Below, piece after piece: positions 1 through 8,092 of a stretch of 64,000 bases of DNA (within the stretch, counting starts at the first letter, position 1; each line of letters opens with the position of its first letter). The DNA is from Kordia antarctica. Its GTDB lineage: Bacteria > Bacteroidota > Bacteroidia > Flavobacteriales > Flavobacteriaceae. The position numbers were made by a program, and so were the translations under genes. The stretch covers positions 806,001 to 870,000 of the forward strand of contig NZ_CP019288.1 of assembly GCF_009901525.1 (NCBI RefSeq), written 5' to 3'. A model generated the notes under the pieces. It did no database searches. It saw only the letters and a list, made by a program, of their open reading frames with translations, and was not told where the DNA came from.

Positions 1-35
1 AGTTATGAGTTATGAGTTATGAGTTATGAGTTATG
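1..35. repeat. 7-bp tandem repeat, five copies
   Basis: Five perfect head-to-tail copies of AGTTATG start at the left window edge, so the array may extend further left. They are followed by a low-complexity stretch (37-78) with repeated TCAATTCTCA. It lies just downstream of the response regulator stop codon and has no coding content. Simple-sequence arrays of this sort occur between flavobacterial genes; no function is claimed. Confidence 0.85.
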
Positions 36-78
36 AAAACTAAAAAGTTCTCAATTCTCAATACTAACTACTCAATTC

Positions 79-735
79 TCATTTACTATTCACCATTTTA
101 TTCCGAATAGCATATAATACCAAACCAATTCTACTTTTCACTTTGAAATGTTTGAATAATGATTCGCGATAACCGTCTATTGTTTTTGGACTCAGGCACA
201 TTTGTTGTGCAATTTCTTTGTATGTCATTTCTGTACATGCCAATTTTAAGAACGCCAATTCGGTGTCTTTTAACTTTTTTCCGTTTTTGACTTCAGAATC
301 ATTTCCGCCGTGAAGCGTATTTAATAATGTAGTTGCCACACGTTCTGAATAGTAAATTCCGTTAGAAATTACTTCGTTTAACGCTTTGTAAAATATTTCT
401 GGATGAATGTCTTTCAGTAAATATCCTTTCGCGCCTAAGCGTAACATTCTTATAATAGTTTCTTCATGATCGTCCATAGAAAGTGCCAATACTTGAATAC
501 TTGGACGGTTTTCTTTGATCCATTCCATCGTTTCAAAACCGTTCATTACAGGCATATTGATATCTAATAAGATAATATCTGGGACATTTTCAGACTCTAA
601 TAATTTTTTAGTCAGTTCACTTCCATTCTTTACATGGTACAAAACCTCAAACTCATCAAATGCATTTACCAATCCTTGCAACGATTTTGCAAAGAGTAAA
701 TGATCATCTACAATAACAACTGAATGTTTCTTCAT
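79..735 (-). CDS. LuxR/NarL-family response regulator
   Basis: This 218-residue two-component response regulator has an N-terminal receiver domain (about 1-125). The acidic pair D10-D11 and the likely phosphoacceptor D58 (in LLDINMP) are visible, as is a conserved Lys near residue 109 (YLLKD). The C-terminal LuxR-type helix-turn-helix spans about 150-212 (YKEIAQQMCLSPKTIDGYR). It is the last gene of a five-gene minus-strand operon and starts 1 bp after the kinase stop, so the kinase at 737-1519 is the expected phosphodonor. Target genes cannot be told from the sequence. Family assignment is firm. Confidence 0.95.
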   Translation of the reverse strand: MKKHSVVIVDDHLLFAKSLQGLVNAFDEFEVLYHVKNGSELTKKLLESENVPDIILLDINMPVMNGFETMEWIKENRPSIQVLALSMDDHEETIIRMLRLGAKGYLLKDIHPEIFYKALNEVISNGIYYSERVATTLLNTLHGGNDSEVKNGKKLKDTELAFLKLACTEMTYKEIAQQMCLSPKTIDGYRESLFKHFKVKSRIGLVLYAIRNKMVNSK

Positions 736-736
736 A

Positions 737-1519
737 CTATTTTTTATAGGGATAGGATAAAGTTAAGGAAACTCCTTTATTTTTAGCCGATTTCATAGCA
801 AATTCTGTATTTATGATTGCTGCGCGACTTTTCATATTAATTAATCCTGATCCTTTTTCTATTTCTCCTTCTTCAAAACCAACACCATCATCTTGTGCTA
901 AAACAAGCAATCGGTCTGATTTAAAATTAAGGGTTACTTCTAATTTATTTGCTTTGGAATGTTTAATTGCATTTGAAAAGAACTCTTGCATGATACGGAA
1001 CAAAATGATCTCTTCCTTAATATCCAAAGTTCTTTTTTCTCCTAAAATATGCAACTTTGCTTCCAAAAAGTTCAACTTATTAAAACGATCTAGCTCTACT
1101 TCTACCGATTTCACTAATCCCATATTTTGAATAATCTCAGTATTCATGGTTTTAGATAGCAGTCTGATTTCTTGCAAACTCTTTCCTACTATTTCGCTAA
1201 TATCATCTAATTTTTCTTTGTTTTCATCTGTAAGCTGTGTTCCTAAAATATTGATATGCATCCGAGCTACAGACAATAATTGTCCAATATTGTCATGCAA
1301 TTCCCAACTCATATTTTGCAATGCTTGTTCTTGAATTTCGATTTGCGACTTCGCAATTTCTTCCATATATCGCTTTTCGGCTTCTTTCTGTTCTAGAATA
1401 AACTTTAGTTTACGCTTTTGGAAGAATACGAATAAGATGATAACCGTAATCAACAAAATAAGCAACACCAAAGATGATGTTGCAACAACTAATAATATTT
1501 GAGCATCTTCAGGTTGCAT
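737..1519 (-). CDS. NarX-type sensor histidine kinase without a recognisable sensor domain
   Basis: This is a 260-residue histidine kinase with one N-terminal membrane helix (about 8-33), a charged coiled linker, and a HisKA_3-type dimerisation/phosphoacceptor region with H75 in the motif WELHDNIGQ. A C-terminal HATPase_c domain follows, with an N-box (FFSNAIKHS) and G1 motif (DDGVGF). Only about seven residues precede the helix, so no periplasmic or cytoplasmic sensor domain is present. Input probably comes through the membrane proteins encoded just upstream (the seven-helix protein and the 51-aa peptide). It is partnered with the LuxR-type regulator that begins 1 bp downstream. The kinase call is firm; the signal is unknown. 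Confidence 0.93.
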   Translation of the reverse strand: MQPEDAQILLVVATSSLVLLILLITVIILFVFFQKRKLKFILEQKEAEKRYMEEIAKSQIEIQEQALQNMSWELHDNIGQLLSVARMHINILGTQLTDENKEKLDDISEIVGKSLQEIRLLSKTMNTEIIQNMGLVKSVEVELDRFNKLNFLEAKLHILGEKRTLDIKEEIILFRIMQEFFSNAIKHSKANKLEVTLNFKSDRLLVLAQDDGVGFEEGEIEKGSGLINMKSRAAIINTEFAMKSAKNKGVSLTLSYPYKK

Positions 1520-1531
1520 GATTTTTTATTC

Positions 1532-1687
1532 TTATATATTAAACAGTTTTACATTTTTTCTGTAATCCAATAACTTTTGGGTTTTCTTTTTGTGCAATAT
1601 TAATATTAATATTGTAAATATAATTGAACTAAAAAATATAATAGCGGAAGACACAATTACAGTTAATTCTATACTTGAACTTTCCAT
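1532..1687 (-). CDS. Small single-pass membrane protein, 51 aa, translationally coupled
   Basis: A 51-residue reading frame starts with an ATG that shares its A with the TAA stop of the preceding gene (TAATG) and ends 12 bp before the kinase start. It begins MESSSIELTVIVSSAIIFFS, has a single hydrophobic helix at about 8-31, then a basic KKK stretch and a short polar tail. The overlap, the filling of an otherwise empty gap and the sensible membrane topology argue that it is real, although it is short and no family is recognised. The topology (short outside N-terminus, one helix, basic cytosolic flank) resembles the N-terminus of the adjacent kinase, so an accessory role in sensing is possible. 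That role is inference. Confidence 0.6.
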   Translation of the reverse strand: MESSSIELTVIVSSAIIFFSSIIFTILILILHKKKTQKLLDYRKNVKLFNI

Positions 1688-2364
1688 TACATATCAGTTA
1701 TTTGATTGTTATAGTTCTTTTTCATGGTGTAAAATCCAATTATAAAACAAATACACATCACAAAATTCAAGAAAAACAATACTGTACTAAAAATCTTTTG
1801 ATCTCCCAAAAGGAAAAATTCAGATGCAACTTGAAACGGTAAAAATGTTCCATGAAACAATAAAATTCCTAAACTAAACCAAAAATGAGTCGATTTAGTG
1901 ATATTAAGTACCATATCGCTTTTAAATATTTCTATGAAATAAAAACATATTGATATTATTAAAAAGATTACTCCTAAAGCATATGTGAAATTTTGTATAC
2001 CTGTGTAAAAACTTTGAATATAGAATATATTAACTAGTGAAAAGCTAAGAAATAACAATCCAAAAGCAATTAATAAATTCTTTTTAAACTTGGGTTTTAT
2101 TAATCTAAAATACCACCAATAATAAAAGAGCATAAATGTTATTATGTATGTATTATAGACAGGATAATTTAATATGCCAAACCATGAAGTGAATTTACTT
2201 CCTAAAAAATCGAATCCAGCCATTATAAAGACTGATAATAAAAAATATTCAGTCTCAGCAAATTGTCTCTTCTTGTGCTTAGTATAATTAACTAAATAAA
2301 AAAACAAACCTATAAAGGCTGTTGCTAAGACTAAATATTTTGATAAGAAACGTAATTCTACCAT
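1687..2364 (-). CDS. Seven-helix integral membrane protein, unknown function
   Basis: This 225-residue protein is made almost entirely of hydrophobic segments; seven membrane helices can be counted, with short charged loops (YTKHKKRQ, IKPKFKK). No signal peptide, enzymatic motif or transporter signature is recognised. It lies 12 bp after the Cys-containing 139-aa gene, and its stop codon overlaps the start of a 51-aa membrane peptide that precedes a sensor-less histidine kinase. The context suggests the membrane sensing part of a two-component system, in the manner of 7TM receptors, but no named family is claimed. Membrane character is certain, function unknown. Confidence 0.8.
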   Translation of the reverse strand: MVELRFLSKYLVLATAFIGLFFYLVNYTKHKKRQFAETEYFLLSVFIMAGFDFLGSKFTSWFGILNYPVYNTYIITFMLFYYWWYFRLIKPKFKKNLLIAFGLLFLSFSLVNIFYIQSFYTGIQNFTYALGVIFLIISICFYFIEIFKSDMVLNITKSTHFWFSLGILLFHGTFLPFQVASEFFLLGDQKIFSTVLFFLNFVMCICFIIGFYTMKKNYNNQITDM

Positions 2365-2376
2365 TAATTTAAAATG

Positions 2377-2796
2377 TTATTTTCCATAAATGTTTTGCGG
2401 AGGATTTCCTTGATCTCCTAAATTCATAGCAGGAATTTCCGTCACATCTTCACTGTTAGCTTCCTCATCTCTTGATAGTTCAGAACTTGCCTTGGTTGGA
2501 CACATAAACAATGTGTTTTGTCCTGCTTTAGATTTATCTTTCATATTTTCAGGATATACACCAAAATAAAATCGAATACCATCTACATTAATTTTCTTCT
2601 CTAAAGCATTTTGCTTCACATAATTAATATAGCCTTCCAAATCTTCTAGAGAATACCAATTCGAACAACAGGAATCATGATCATTCTCAGTGCCAAAGAC
2701 GCTGTGTTGCTTCTCTTTGTAACAAGCATTCAATTCAGATGCTTGCTGGCTAGTAATAAGTTTTTCATTAGGGGTTTTGTAGTCACTCATACTCAT
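2377..2796 (-). CDS. Cys-containing soluble protein of the signalling operon, unknown function
   Basis: This 139-residue protein has no signal peptide or membrane helix, so it is probably cytoplasmic. Cysteines occur at CYKEKQ, a CC pair near residue 43 (DSCCSNW) and FMCPTK, which could bind metal or respond to redox state. The core IRFYFGVYPE looks like a structured beta region, and the C-terminal third is acidic and probably disordered. It is the first gene of the operon and is divergent from the gene at 3052. I do not recognise a named family. Position suggests involvement in the same sensory pathway; nothing more can be said. Confidence 0.7.
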   Translation of the reverse strand: MSMSDYKTPNEKLITSQQASELNACYKEKQHSVFGTENDHDSCCSNWYSLEDLEGYINYVKQNALEKKINVDGIRFYFGVYPENMKDKSKAGQNTLFMCPTKASSELSRDEEANSEDVTEIPAMNLGDQGNPPQNIYGK

Positions 2797-2930
2797 AGTA
2801 TTATTGATTATTATTTTACCAAGTTATTTATAAAGAACCACATATCAAAGACGGTTACAAACACGATATTTAACTAACTTAATATAAGTTATTGATTTTG
2901 AGGTATTTAACCACATAATACTCAAAAATT

Positions 2931-2970
2931 CTCAGGGTATTTCCCTTGAGAAAGGGGAAAAACCCCTTTT
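2931..2970 (+). other. Tandem hairpins in a divergent intergenic region
   Basis: Two adjacent hairpins can be read. The first is CTCAGGG-TATTT-CCC(T)TGAG (2931-2950) with one bulged base. The second is AAAGGGG-AAAAA-CCCCTTT (2951-2969), followed by TATTT. In plus orientation the second looks like an intrinsic terminator, but it lies 82 bp in front of the plus-strand gene at 3052. It may be a leader attenuator, or it may stop antisense transcripts from the operon to the left. The remaining divergent gap shows no clear promoter to me. Confidence 0.35.
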
Positions 2971-3051
2971 ATTTAAGGGACTTTCCTCTTGTCAAATGCC
3001 AAACAACACACTACATTCGCTCTACGAAATAAAACTATCTAAACCTCCAAA

Positions 3052-3309
3052 ATGACCTCAATAGAGAAAAATAAAAGTGCATCACGATTGATTATTCAAT
3101 CACATATTGATAAAGCTTTTACTGAAAAACACATTCAGTGGAATGATGGACTTAACTACACCGAATTTATTCGAGCATTATGGCGCTTGTTTCTAAATCA
3201 CGATAGCTTTAAGCTAGGAACACAAGACATTTTAGGAAAACTAAGTGAAGAAGATGCCATGCAATTACTTTCTGACGAAATTGATATTACAAAATTGAAA
3301 GCATCTTAA
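3052..3309 (+). CDS. Small hypothetical protein, 85 aa
   Basis: This is the only likely plus-strand gene in the window. It is a charged, mostly helical 85-residue protein with no signal peptide, membrane helix or recognised motif; WNDGLNYTEFIRALWRLF is its most distinctive segment. Its 3' end overlaps the 3' end of the convergent pxpC gene by 23 bp. The 255-bp divergent spacer on its left can hold promoters. Codon usage looks like that of the neighbours. Existence is likely but function is unknown. Confidence 0.6.
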   Translation: MTSIEKNKSASRLIIQSHIDKAFTEKHIQWNDGLNYTEFIRALWRLFLNHDSFKLGTQDILGKLSEEDAMQLLSDEIDITKLKAS

Positions 3310-4135
3310 AGTGTATACTATCTCTCGTATGCTTTTGCGAAAGTATACTGATACTTTTTTTGTCTAATTGCAATATTCTTGGGTAACCGCCAGTAGTTTG
3401 ACAATCTTTCATCAAAATGATTAATTTTCCCGAAGGTGTCAATTGAATCGTGCCAGGCAAAACTGCCGAAGTAATGATTGACGGAAAGTCATTTGCGAAC
3501 AATTCGTTCAATTGAAACGCCATTCTATTATTCAATCCGACTGAAAATGTAGTATTTAATAGCTTTTCTTGTTGCAGTTTAGATAAAAAGTCAAATTCTG
3601 GACCTTTAAAAACGTTAATCTCGTAACTATTGAATAATTCTGGCTGAAATCCTATGTTTGATGATACTTGTATTTTTTCAGCTTTCGCTAGATACGGAAC
3701 GAAATCACCTGTTGCAATCCTAGAAGTTGCTGTGATTCCATCATAAAAACTACGACTTCCCAATATTTTTTCTGTTTGAAAACCATCTTTAACGGCTAAA
3801 TACGTTCGAACTCCATATTTTCGTGCGCCAAATTCGAGTTGGTCACCTTTGGATACATTTACTGGAATATTCAGCCTTAGAAGCTTTCTATTTAGCTTTG
3901 GCGATAAATCTGCACCACAAATTACAATCTGAGTTGCTTCATGAAAATGGACGCTTGCGCCTTGCAATGTCATTTCTAAAACGGCTGCATTTTGGTCATT
4001 TCCTAAAATAAGATTCGCCAATTTTGCATGAAATTCGTCCATCACACCCGAAACTGGAACCCCATAATTTCGATATCCAAATCTTCCTAAATCTTGAATG
4101 GACGTATACAATCCGCTTTGCAAAATTTCTAACAT
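3287..4135 (-). CDS. pxpC: 5-oxoprolinase subunit C (biotin-dependent carboxyltransferase family)
   Basis: This 282-residue protein belongs to the KipA / allophanate-hydrolase subunit 2 family. Near the N-terminus it has the family motif GLYTSIQDLGRFGYRNYGVP followed by SGVMDEFHAKLANLILGN. Known family members form the ATP-dependent 5-oxoprolinase PxpABC, which opens 5-oxoproline (pyroglutamate) to glutamate. It overlaps the pxpAB fusion gene by 7 bp, indicating coupled translation, and its 3' end overlaps the convergent gene at 3052-3309. At 282 aa it is slightly short for the family (commonly about 300 or more), but no gap is obvious. Confidence in family and pathway is high. Confidence 0.9.
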   Translation of the reverse strand: MLEILQSGLYTSIQDLGRFGYRNYGVPVSGVMDEFHAKLANLILGNDQNAAVLEMTLQGASVHFHEATQIVICGADLSPKLNRKLLRLNIPVNVSKGDQLEFGARKYGVRTYLAVKDGFQTEKILGSRSFYDGITATSRIATGDFVPYLAKAEKIQVSSNIGFQPELFNSYEINVFKGPEFDFLSKLQQEKLLNTTFSVGLNNRMAFQLNELFANDFPSIITSAVLPGTIQLTPSGKLIILMKDCQTTGGYPRILQLDKKSISILSQKHTRDSIHFKMLSIL

Positions 4136-5583
4136 TCTACACTCGATTTTAGTTCGTAATTTCCGCTAGAAACGGCATCCAAAATTTCATAATATTCATT
4201 CAAAGAAATTGGAACAAATTTTATAAAATCGCCCGCTTTTGCAAAACATGGTTTTTCGTTTGAAACATCAAAAAAATTGATTGGAGAATTGCCTAAAATT
4301 TGCCAACCACCAGGACTTGTTTTCGGGTAAATTCCTGTCTGCATTCCACCAATGCCAACAGCACCTTTTTTGACTTCTAATCTTGGTGTTGATTTTCGAT
4401 CGATATGAAGTTGTTTATCCAATCCGCCTAAGTATAAAAAACCAGGTAAAAACCCAATGGAAAATACTTGGTATTTTGGAGTTGTATGAAGCTTTATAAT
4501 TTCAGGAATAGTAAGCTCATTTTTTTGTGCGATTTCTTCCAGATCGATTCCAAATTCTGCATCATAACACACTGGAATTTTAAAACAATACCGTGTTTCG
4601 GGCGGAAGCTTTTCAGTTTCTATCAAAAATAGCCGTTCCAACAAATGTTGGAGTGATTTAAAATCAATTTTTAAATTATCATAACTTATTAACAATGAAT
4701 TATTTGATTGAATTAACTCAACTATTACTTTAATATTAAATTTTGTGATTTTATCTTTAAATTCCAACACGTTATCAAGCACTTTCGAAGTCATTTCTGC
4801 TTCCCAAGTAAGCAACATTGCTGAATCTCCGTATGGTTTATACGTTGGGAATTTTGGTTTAGAATCCTTATTTTTCGTGTTGAAATGTGTATAGATTTGT
4901 TGTACAATTTCGATCGCGTTTTGCGTATCTGAATGTACACAAAATGTATTTGATTTTAATGCAATTTTTTGACCAGAAATTGTCTGTACTTTTTGTTCAT
5001 TTTTCAGTATAGAAACATGCTGAATAATCTCCCCTATTTCGGTTGAAATTGCATTATCTTTTTTGCGTGAAACTAGTGTTAAATCATCATTGTAATTCCG
5101 ATCAGCAAACGCTTCATAAAAGACTTGAAAATTTTGTTGTAATGCTACTTTTTCAATCACAGAATTATACGGAATATAGAGCTTATATTTGTCTTTATAT
5201 TTTGAAATTGCCTTTAGAAAAAGTAATACTTTTTGTTCACTTTTTGCTACATCATTATACAATGCGCCGTGTGGTTTTATATGTGTGATTTTTGCGTCTT
5301 GCAATGCTACAATTTCTTCCAAATTAGTAATTTGATTTTGTATTGTTTTGATGAATTCAGCTTCCGACATTTCCATAGAAACGCGCCCAAAATTTTCACG
5401 ATCAGGATATGAAGGATGCGCGCCAATTTCTACCTGATATTTTTTCGCCAATGCTACAACTTTATGCATCGTTTCCGAATCGCCAGCATGTCCACCACAC
5501 GCAATATTGCACGCGTTTATGTACGACATCAGAATTTCCTCATTGTCTACGCCTTCTCCAACATCACAGTTGATATGTATCAT
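4129..5583 (-). CDS. 5-oxoprolinase PxpA-PxpB fusion protein
   Basis: This 484-residue fusion combines two subunits that are normally separate. Residues 1 to about 235 are a LamB/YcsF (PxpA) domain beginning INCDVGEG, with NACNIACGGHAGD and IKPHGALYND. After a short polar linker (about 236-244), residues 245-484 form a KipI/PxpB domain with GFLPGFLYLGG, STPRLEVKKGAVGIGGMQTG and SPGGWQILG. With PxpC, encoded immediately downstream with a 7-bp overlap, it should form a 5-oxoproline-hydrolysing, ATP-using complex in the cytoplasm. No stop codon or frameshift interrupts the joint. The fusion is visible directly; the reaction comes from the known family. Confidence 0.92.
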   Translation of the reverse strand: MIHINCDVGEGVDNEEILMSYINACNIACGGHAGDSETMHKVVALAKKYQVEIGAHPSYPDRENFGRVSMEMSEAEFIKTIQNQITNLEEIVALQDAKITHIKPHGALYNDVAKSEQKVLLFLKAISKYKDKYKLYIPYNSVIEKVALQQNFQVFYEAFADRNYNDDLTLVSRKKDNAISTEIGEIIQHVSILKNEQKVQTISGQKIALKSNTFCVHSDTQNAIEIVQQIYTHFNTKNKDSKPKFPTYKPYGDSAMLLTWEAEMTSKVLDNVLEFKDKITKFNIKVIVELIQSNNSLLISYDNLKIDFKSLQHLLERLFLIETEKLPPETRYCFKIPVCYDAEFGIDLEEIAQKNELTIPEIIKLHTTPKYQVFSIGFLPGFLYLGGLDKQLHIDRKSTPRLEVKKGAVGIGGMQTGIYPKTSPGGWQILGNSPINFFDVSNEKPCFAKAGDFIKFVPISLNEYYEILDAVSSGNYELKSSVEC

Positions 5584-5657
5584 TTTAAGTAAAGATTATA
5601 GATCGCTTCGCTACTAGAGTCTAGATATTAGACTTTTATTAATTAACATTTTCAACT

Positions 5658-6848
5658 TTAAAACACACTTACAATTCCTTTGATTCCTAAAACAATTGTG
5701 ATGAGAATGATGCAAATTGCTAAGATATTTTGAAATAATGTATTCTTGTATTTCCCTAAAACATTGGACTTATTGACAATCCACACTAGAAAAATTGCAA
5801 CAATTGGTAACAATAATCCATTCGCAACTTGTGCAAACGTAATGACTTCTACAGGATTAAATTTCATTGAAGAAAACACAACTCCTAAGATTAAGATAAT
5901 TGCCCAAACCACACGAAATCGGTTGTCTTTTAACGTTCCTTTCCACCCAAAACAACTTTTTGCAACATACGCAGCCGCTAAAGGTGCTGTTATTGCTGAC
6001 GTAATTCCTGCTGCAAATAAGCCAAGTCCGAGTAAGTATTTGGCGTATTCTCCGTATAATGGTTCTAATCCTTTTGCCAAATCGAATGCATTCGTTATAT
6101 CGCCGCCAGTTGTTGCTGTTGCTGCGACAATGATTGCCATAGAGACAATTCCGCCTAAAATAATAGAGATAAATGTATCTTTTCTAGCAATTACTAAGTC
6201 TTCTTTCGTTTTCCATTTTTCTTTTACTAAAGAAGCGTGTAAAAACAAATTATACGGAACAACCGTTGTTCCTATTAATCCAATGATAATCAAAAAGTTA
6301 TCTTTAGGAATTGTTGGCACAAACGTTCCTTTTAAGATTGCCATAATATCTGGTTTTGTCAAAATCGCTGTGATTATAAAGGAAATACTCATCAGTAAAA
6401 CAAGCGTCACTAAACTGCGTTCCAATACTTTGTAATTTCCTATGAATAGTACAATGAACGCAATCACACCAATTAAAATTGGGTATAACATTGCATTCGC
6501 TTCTCCAAAGACCTGCATTCCCAAAGCCGCACCGCTAATGTTTCCAGCTTCGTACGCAGCATTTCCAATCACAATTGCTCCAAGAATTAAGAAGATTGCC
6601 AAGTTTCGTAATAATGGACTTGTGATTTGTCCTTTGATAACTTCCGCCAATCCTTTTTGCGTAATGATTCCGGTGCGCGCCGCCATTTCTTGCAATACTA
6701 TTGTTGCAATGATGGAGAGCAACATTGCCCAAAGTAAACTGTAGCCAAATTGTACGCCAGCTTTTGTACACATCGTAACCGTTCCTGGTCCGATAAACGC
6801 AGCGGCAACCAACGTTCCTGGTCCTATATTTTTAGTCCATTTGAACAT
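5658..6848 (-). CDS. NRAMP-fold transporter lacking canonical metal-binding motifs
   Basis: This 396-residue polytopic membrane protein (about 11 helices) is clearly related to the NRAMP/MntH family across its length. However, the helix-1 metal-site motif DPGN reads GPGT (residues 20-23). The helix-6 MPH motif reads VPY (197-199, in TTVVPYNLFLHASL). Asp, Asn and Met supply ligands in true NRAMP manganese/iron transporters, so classical divalent-metal transport is doubtful. It overlaps the DUF2891 gene by 17 bp and precedes pxpAB, so it is part of the 5-oxoproline operon. Uptake of 5-oxoproline or a related amino acid is an attractive inference (NRAMP shares the APC/LeuT fold) but is untested. 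Confidence 0.85.
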   Translation of the reverse strand: MFKWTKNIGPGTLVAAAFIGPGTVTMCTKAGVQFGYSLLWAMLLSIIATIVLQEMAARTGIITQKGLAEVIKGQITSPLLRNLAIFLILGAIVIGNAAYEAGNISGAALGMQVFGEANAMLYPILIGVIAFIVLFIGNYKVLERSLVTLVLLMSISFIITAILTKPDIMAILKGTFVPTIPKDNFLIIIGLIGTTVVPYNLFLHASLVKEKWKTKEDLVIARKDTFISIILGGIVSMAIIVAATATTGGDITNAFDLAKGLEPLYGEYAKYLLGLGLFAAGITSAITAPLAAAYVAKSCFGWKGTLKDNRFRVVWAIILILGVVFSSMKFNPVEVITFAQVANGLLLPIVAIFLVWIVNKSNVLGKYKNTLFQNILAICIILITIVLGIKGIVSVF

Positions 6849-7971
6849 TCGCAGCAGTATTTAAAGCGTAAATAGCAAATGAACCTAACCAATGTGTTCC
6901 TTCATAATTATCATCTACAATGCTTGGTAATGAATAGTTTATGTGTTCGTTTGCCACATTTTTCAAGTGTTCATATTCGGGAAATTGATTCGCGATTCCG
7001 TATAAACACCAAGCACGACTGAAGTTTACGCCATCTAAATGGACGAGTTTTCCATCAGTGCGATCAGACACTTTTCCTTGTGCCAATTGAAAGTCTTTGT
7101 TTGCTAGTTGTGGTAAAAATTTGTGCAACCAAGTTTTGAATTCCTCTTTTCCCAAGATTCTTCGCATAATGTCTGCTTCTTCCAAACATGGCGACAGAAA
7201 GTCGAATCCGCTTGGTTCCCAAGATATTGGGCAGTTTTCATCTGTAAAGTAGAAGTCTTTTGCTCGCTTTTCTATTAAACTGGCTAACGTTGTGTCTTCC
7301 ACCGTTTTTGCATAATCATACGCAAATGTGAGTCCGAACGCTGTATTTGTGTGTTCTCCAACTCGGATTGGATAGTTTAGTTTTGGTAAAAAGTCCAAAT
7401 ATCCTTGCACAACAATTTTTGTTAGTGGTTGTAAATTTGTTTCTAATTCGCGTGCTAACGGATCGTTCCACGTGTGTAATTCTTCTGCTAGTTTTAGCAA
7501 CCAAGCCCAACCATACGTGCGTTCAAACGACTTGTTGTATTTCCCTTTGAAATATAAGATTTCAGTTTCTATATTTTCTTTGGAGATATTTTGTGCTAGT
7601 TTTTCTCTGATTTCAGCACTATTTTCCAAGTTTGGAAATTGCTTCAATAAAGTTATTAATGACCAATGTCCGTGAACCGAAGAATGCCAATCAAAACAAC
7701 CGTAAAATGCTGGATGCAATGTTTTTGGCGATTGTAAATCTTCGCCACTTCCAATGGTTTGATTTAGTTTGTTTGGGTATTCTTCTTGCATACAATGCAA
7801 TGGCAAGTTTGCCAAACGGTTTGCTTCTGTTAAAGATAAAGCGGTTATTTTATTAGAAACCTTCACGGTTTCACTGGTTTTTGCGGTTTCTGTGACTGCT
7901 TTTTCTGTTTTTTCGTTCGGTTGACATTGTACGAAAATACAAATCATTAAAAAATAGCTAATTTTTCTCAA
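6832..7971 (-). CDS. DUF2891 family protein, probable lipoprotein
   Basis: This 379-residue protein begins with a short hydrophobic signal (MRKISYFLMICIFVQC) ending in Cys16, which suggests lipidation, although Gln before the Cys departs from the classic lipobox. The mature part is rich in Trp and His with repeated helical segments (HPAFYGCFDWHSSVHGHWSL, GEHTNTAFGLTFAYDYAK, WEPSGFDFLSPCLEEADIMRR), which I recognise as the DUF2891 family of unknown activity. It is the first gene of the 5-oxoproline operon and overlaps the transporter gene. A periplasmic peptide- or sugar-processing role that supplies substrate would fit, but this is only inference from context. Confidence 0.8.
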   Translation of the reverse strand: MRKISYFLMICIFVQCQPNEKTEKAVTETAKTSETVKVSNKITALSLTEANRLANLPLHCMQEEYPNKLNQTIGSGEDLQSPKTLHPAFYGCFDWHSSVHGHWSLITLLKQFPNLENSAEIREKLAQNISKENIETEILYFKGKYNKSFERTYGWAWLLKLAEELHTWNDPLARELETNLQPLTKIVVQGYLDFLPKLNYPIRVGEHTNTAFGLTFAYDYAKTVEDTTLASLIEKRAKDFYFTDENCPISWEPSGFDFLSPCLEEADIMRRILGKEEFKTWLHKFLPQLANKDFQLAQGKVSDRTDGKLVHLDGVNFSRAWCLYGIANQFPEYEHLKNVANEHINYSLPSIVDDNYEGTHWLGSFAIYALNTAANVQMD

Positions 7972-8063
7972 TGTTGAGGATGTTTTGGTTGAACGTTCAA
8001 GATAGTTATTTCTGTTTAGACTGCCTTAGACTGATTTGGACTTTGTTAGACTACTTAGATTTG

Positions 8064-8092
8064 TTAGATTGTTAGATTGTTAGATTGTTAGA
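8064..8092. repeat. 8-bp tandem repeat (TTAGATTG)
   Basis: About 3.5 head-to-tail copies of TTAGATTG lie in the spacer between the DUF2891 gene and the lanthipeptide precursors. They are preceded from about 8018 by degenerate TTAGACT/TTGGACT words. The whole 7972-8183 spacer is low complexity and I see no gene in it. Confidence 0.75.

Noticed and set aside
5618-5634. Short inverted repeat AGTCTA-gatat-TAGACT between the transporter and pxpAB genes as a terminator
   Set aside because: The stem is only 6 bp and AT-rich, and the genes on both sides appear to belong to one operon, so it is not convincing.
5746-6435. A 229-aa plus-strand open frame inside the NRAMP-type gene
   Set aside because: It is antisense to a clear membrane protein gene, has no recognisable motif and is a by-product of that gene's codon pattern, like many other opposite-strand frames inside the NRPS genes.
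5658-6848. Ordinary manganese/iron importer MntH
   Set aside because: The key ligand motifs DPGN and MPH are replaced (GPGT, VPY), so a metal-transport call would be unsafe.
8064-8092. CRISPR array
   Set aside because: The repeats are 8 bp and directly adjacent without spacers, and no cas genes are present.
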